Below are positions 11,313 to 13,038 of a DNA stretch of 13,038 nucleotides, one piece after another. Location: NCBI GenBank assembly GCA_902773215.1, contig CACYDQ010000492.1:1-13038 (forward strand), given 5' to 3'. Position 1 is the stretch's first letter, and the number at the start of each line of letters is the position of its first letter. Position numbers and translations under genes: made by a program. Below the pieces are notes generated by a model, which saw only the letters and a program-made list of their open reading frames with translations, did not search any database and was not told where the DNA came from. The DNA comes from an uncultured Spirochaetaceae bacterium. GTDB taxonomy: Bacteria; Spirochaetota; Spirochaetia; Treponematales; Treponemataceae.

Positions 11313-12231
11313 TCTGGAGGTTCATGAGGAAAACCGCTATCTGTCTCTTAGCCGTGGCTTTGCCGTCATCCAGCAGGGGCAGGGGCAGGAGGAGCTGGGC
11401 AGGGTGCCGATTGACGACATCGGGGTGCTCTTGCTTTCGGCCCAGGGAGTCAGCGTCTCCAAGAACCTTCTGAACGCCATTTCCGAGAAAGGAGGCGTTA
11501 CGGTGCTGTGCGGAAAGAACTATGCCCCCCAGAGTATGGTCCTGCCCGTCTACAGCCATTACCTGTTCGCAAGGGTCATGAAAAGCCAAGTTGATGCCTC
11601 TGTTCCCTTCAGGAAGCGGGTCTGGCAGCAGATTGTCACAAAGAAAATCAGGAACCAGGCTCGAGCCCTACGGCTCTGCGGCAAGGAAGAAGAAGCCGTC
11701 CTCATCGACAAGATAGCGACGATGGTGAAGTCCGGCGACCCGGACAACAGGGAGGCATACGCCGCCAAGATGTACTGGAAGGCCCTGTTCGGCAAGGACT
11801 TTGCCCGCGACAGGAATCTGCCGGGCATCAATTCCTTTCTGAACTACGGATACGCGGTCATGCGGGCTTCCATGGCGCGGGCGGTATGTGCCAGCGGCCT
11901 GCTCCCGGCCCTCGGAATTCACCATGACAATTACCTGAACCAGTTCGCGCTTGCAGACGACCTCTTTGAGCTCTACCGCCCGATAGTGGATTGCATTGTC
12001 TTTGATATGTGCCCGAAAGACGGGGAGGAGCTGGGGCACGGGCAGAAAACAAAGCTTACGAACGCGTTATGGATAAAGCTGCATACTTCGCAGGGGGACT
12101 CCCCGGCCTTCCAGAGCATGCAGTATCTGACGGCTTCCTATGTCCACGCATTGGAAGATGGAAAAGCGGCCATTGATTTGCCTGAATGGGAGGGAAATGC
12201 GGATGGCGATGCCGGAGCTGAACAGGTATGA
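11299..12231 (+). CDS. cas1: CRISPR-associated integrase Cas1, type II
   Basis: 310 residues. The N-terminal beta domain (LSRVLEVHEENRYLSLSRGF, then I-D-D-I-G-V-L-L-L) is followed by the helical catalytic domain. The metal ligands are E152 (N-R-E-A-Y-A-A-K-M-Y-W), H209 (G-I-H-H-D-N) and E224 (L-A-D-D-L-F-E-L-Y-R-P-I-V-D), spaced as in S. pyogenes Cas1. With Cas2 it forms the integrase that captures protospacers and inserts them next to the leader. The C-terminal ~25 residues are acidic and poorly conserved. It starts 35 bp after cas9 with no ribosome site, inside a strong dyad, so expression may be controlled separately from cas9. It overlaps cas2 by 29 bp, so cas2 is probably translationally coupled. 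Confidence 0.95.
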   Translation: MLSRVLEVHEENRYLSLSRGFAVIQQGQGQEELGRVPIDDIGVLLLSAQGVSVSKNLLNAISEKGGVTVLCGKNYAPQSMVLPVYSHYLFARVMKSQVDASVPFRKRVWQQIVTKKIRNQARALRLCGKEEEAVLIDKIATMVKSGDPDNREAYAAKMYWKALFGKDFARDRNLPGINSFLNYGYAVMRASMARAVCASGLLPALGIHHDNYLNQFALADDLFELYRPIVDCIVFDMCPKDGEELGHGQKTKLTNALWIKLHTSQGDSPAFQSMQYLTASYVHALEDGKAAIDLPEWEGNADGDAGAEQV

Positions 12232-12538
12232 GCTTATGTGGATGCTGGTTTTGTTTGATTTGCCCGTCGTTGAGAAAACAGAGCGGAAAGCCGCGACGGA
12301 ATTCAGGAATTTCCTGCTGGACAACGGATTCTCCATGGTGCAGTACTCCATCTACACCAAGCTTTTCTCCGGCAAGGATGCCTGTGAGAAGTATTACAAG
12401 CTCATCGGCAGGAACTTGCCTTCCGAGGGGAAAGTCGATATCATAACGATAACGGACAAGCAGTATGAGAACATCATCAGTTACACGGCCGCAGAGAAAA
12501 CGCCCAAAAAACGGCAGGAACAGCTCCTTTTGTTCTGA
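12203..12538 (+). CDS. cas2: CRISPR-associated protein Cas2
   Basis: 111 residues from the chosen start. The ferredoxin-like fold begins L-M-W-M-L-V-L-F-D19-L-P-V with the conserved Asp. F-L-L-D-N-G-F-S-M-V-Q-Y-S-I-Y is the dimer strand, and G-K-V-D-I-I-T-I-T-D-K-Q-Y-E is the usual second half; the tail is Lys/Gln-rich. Cas2 dimers bridge two Cas1 dimers in the spacer-integration complex and are structural in this role. Three in-frame ATGs lie close together (12197, 12203, 12209). GGGAGGG (12188-12194) is best spaced (8 nt) from 12203, hence this start. It overlaps the cas1 3' end. It is the last gene of the operon; no csn2 or cas4 follows, which with the Cas9 size supports subtype II-C. Confidence 0.93.
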   Translation: MAMPELNRYELMWMLVLFDLPVVEKTERKAATEFRNFLLDNGFSMVQYSIYTKLFSGKDACEKYYKLIGRNLPSEGKVDIITITDKQYENIISYTAAEKTPKKRQEQLLLF

Positions 12539-12547
12539 TTTTTGCCC

Positions 12548-12613
12548 AAAAAATAATACGTCCTATGCACTTCAATCCCTTGTCTGGGAAAGAAATACAT
12601 CGGACGTATTATA
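12548..12613 (-). ncRNA. 61-bp hairpin with U-tract: structured minus-strand RNA or terminator
   Basis: Minus strand: ATAATACGTCC (12613-12603) pairs with GGACGTATTAT (12563-12553). Inside it ATGTATTTC pairs with GAAGTGCAT, using two G-U pairs, and TCCC pairs with GGGA around an AGACAA loop. TTTTTT follows at 12553-12548. On the plus strand the two wobble pairs become A-C mismatches and there is no T-tract, so the element appears built for the minus strand. It could end the gene at 12722-13038 or be a small RNA driven by the overlapping promoter. Confidence 0.6.
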
Positions 12614-12640
12614 ACTGATTAATTCATCCTGTCAACCTGC
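12602..12640 (-). repeat. Right inverted repeat flanking the cas9-cas1-cas2 module
   Basis: Minus-strand GCAGGTTGACAGGATGAATT continuing AATCAGT-TATAAT-ACGTCC. It equals the left copy at 7776-7808 apart from two substitutions and the six inserted bases. It lies 63 bp behind the cas2 stop codon and forms the first arm of the hairpin at 12553-12613. Confidence 0.8.
12608..12635 (-). promoter_or_regulatory. Consensus-like promoter pointing toward the cas2 3' end
   Basis: Minus strand TTGACA (12630-12635), 16-bp spacer, TATAAT (12608-12613). Both hexamers are perfect. Transcription would start near 12600 and meet the T-tract at 12548, an RNA of about 50 nt. The left inverted repeat lacks the -10 box. 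Confidence 0.55.
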
Positions 12641-12659
12641 CCTGCGGTCATTGGAGCCC

Positions 12660-12696
12660 GGCCCCTGTTTCCGCAATGAAACTCAGGACGGGGGCC
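12660..12696. repeat. Hairpin behind the right-edge gene
   Basis: GGCCCCTG-TTTC and GAAA-CTCAGG-GGGGCC pair imperfectly around CGCAAT, 25 bp after the stop codon of the minus gene. No T-tract; it may be a 3'-end stabiliser ahead of the U-tract hairpin at 12548. Confidence 0.4.
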
Positions 12697-12721
12697 ATTC
12701 ATGCTCCAGTGCGGGATGTTC

Positions 12722-13038
12722 TCAATCGGTCAGAGACTTCCCCACGACGGCAACGAGTTGTACGATTGTAAGGGCGCTCGTGAGGCCGGCGGTGTCTTTG
12801 TGGAGAAGTCCGTCTGAACCATCCGGCGAACCTGTGCCGGAGAATGCAAGGCGGATTTCGTCGCTTGATTTGTTGAAGCCTGCCGGAATCACCGCCTCAT
12901 AAATGACGGACGGCTGCCCGTTCACGCCGGAGTTTTTCTTTGTATAAAAATCATTGTAGTCAAAGCTCGTGTTGAACTCAGCCCGTATTACATACGCTCT
13001 GTCATCCAGCTCTGCATCAAAAATAACTCCGCCTTTCG
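12722..13038 (-). CDS. Unrecognised protein, C-terminal part (runs off the right edge)
   Basis: The last 105 codons of a gene entering from the right on the minus strand. The visible sequence starts KGGVIFDAELDDRAYVIRAE and includes FNTSFDYNDFYTKKNSG, then a segment ending T-I-V-Q-L-V-A-V-V-G-K-S-L-T-D. It is polar with alternating hydrophobic residues (beta-rich), no membrane segment and no motif I can place. It resembles secreted or lipoprotein domains in general composition only. The frame stays open to the edge, so a start at the GTG near 12925 is unlikely. It faces cas2, and the hairpins at 12660-12696 and 12548-12613 separate the two transcripts. It marks the end of the CRISPR locus on this side. 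Confidence 0.6.
   Translation of the reverse strand, partial: KGGVIFDAELDDRAYVIRAEFNTSFDYNDFYTKKNSGVNGQPSVIYEAVIPAGFNKSSDEIRLAFSGTGSPDGSDGLLHKDTAGLTSALTIVQLVAVVGKSLTD

Noticed and set aside
12140..12202. Longer N-terminus for Cas2
   Set aside because: Cas2 proteins start just before the first beta strand, and the ribosome site GGGAGGG is correctly spaced for 12203.
12541..12640. CRISPR array directly after cas2
   Set aside because: The AATACGTCC strings are two arms of one inverted hairpin, not direct repeats with spacers; no third copy occurs.

Overview
The window looks like chromosomal DNA of a GC-rich host-associated spirochaete, most likely a Treponema. This is an inference from several signs: repeated remains of the Rpn / putative transposase family that is expanded in Treponema (the family model is named after T. 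denticola), a lipoprotein with a relaxed lipobox and a Thr-Pro linker, and a type II-C Cas9 locus. No rRNA or tRNA gene is present to confirm it.

Layout. Positions 2-145 hold the 3' end of a SpoU/TrmH-type RNA methyltransferase. It converges on a small membrane protein (189-956, minus) across a shared hairpin. A lipoprotein with two bacterial Ig-like repeats follows (1250-2359, minus), with a terminator at 1150-1182. A compact promoter-repeat-terminator unit lies at 2421-2644. Positions 2757-3713 are a decayed Rpn nuclease gene (one stop, two frameshifts). Positions 3730-4430 carry dispersed palindromic repeats and a second, frameshifted Rpn-like tail. Then come a rhomboid protease (4476-5114) and a stand-alone HipA-like kinase (5183-6316). 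Positions 6317-7067 are a repeat-rich, partly AT-rich gap, followed by an internally deleted Rpn copy (7068-7591) and a scrambled copy of the hipA 3' end and its downstream hairpins (7590-7785).

The right half is a complete cas9-cas1-cas2 operon of type II-C (7943-12538). All visible catalytic residues are present and there is no csn2 or cas4. No CRISPR array occurs anywhere in the window. The operon is bracketed by inverted copies of a 33-39 bp sequence (7776-7808 and 12602-12640). The right copy runs into a 61-bp hairpin with a U-tract that folds well only as a minus-strand RNA. A 43-bp dyad covers the cas1 start codon. The window ends in the 3' part of an unrecognised minus-strand gene.

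Genes working together: Cas9 is the crRNA/tracrRNA-guided nuclease, while Cas1 and Cas2 form the spacer integrase. The guide components must lie outside the window or be unrecognised. A striking shared feature is that six start codons (the Rpn gene, rhomboid, hipA-like kinase, Rpn remnant, cas9 and cas1) sit 6-7 nt after a TATAAT-like box with no Shine-Dalgarno sequence, suggesting leaderless mRNAs. The membrane protein, lipoprotein and cas2 have ordinary ribosome binding sites.
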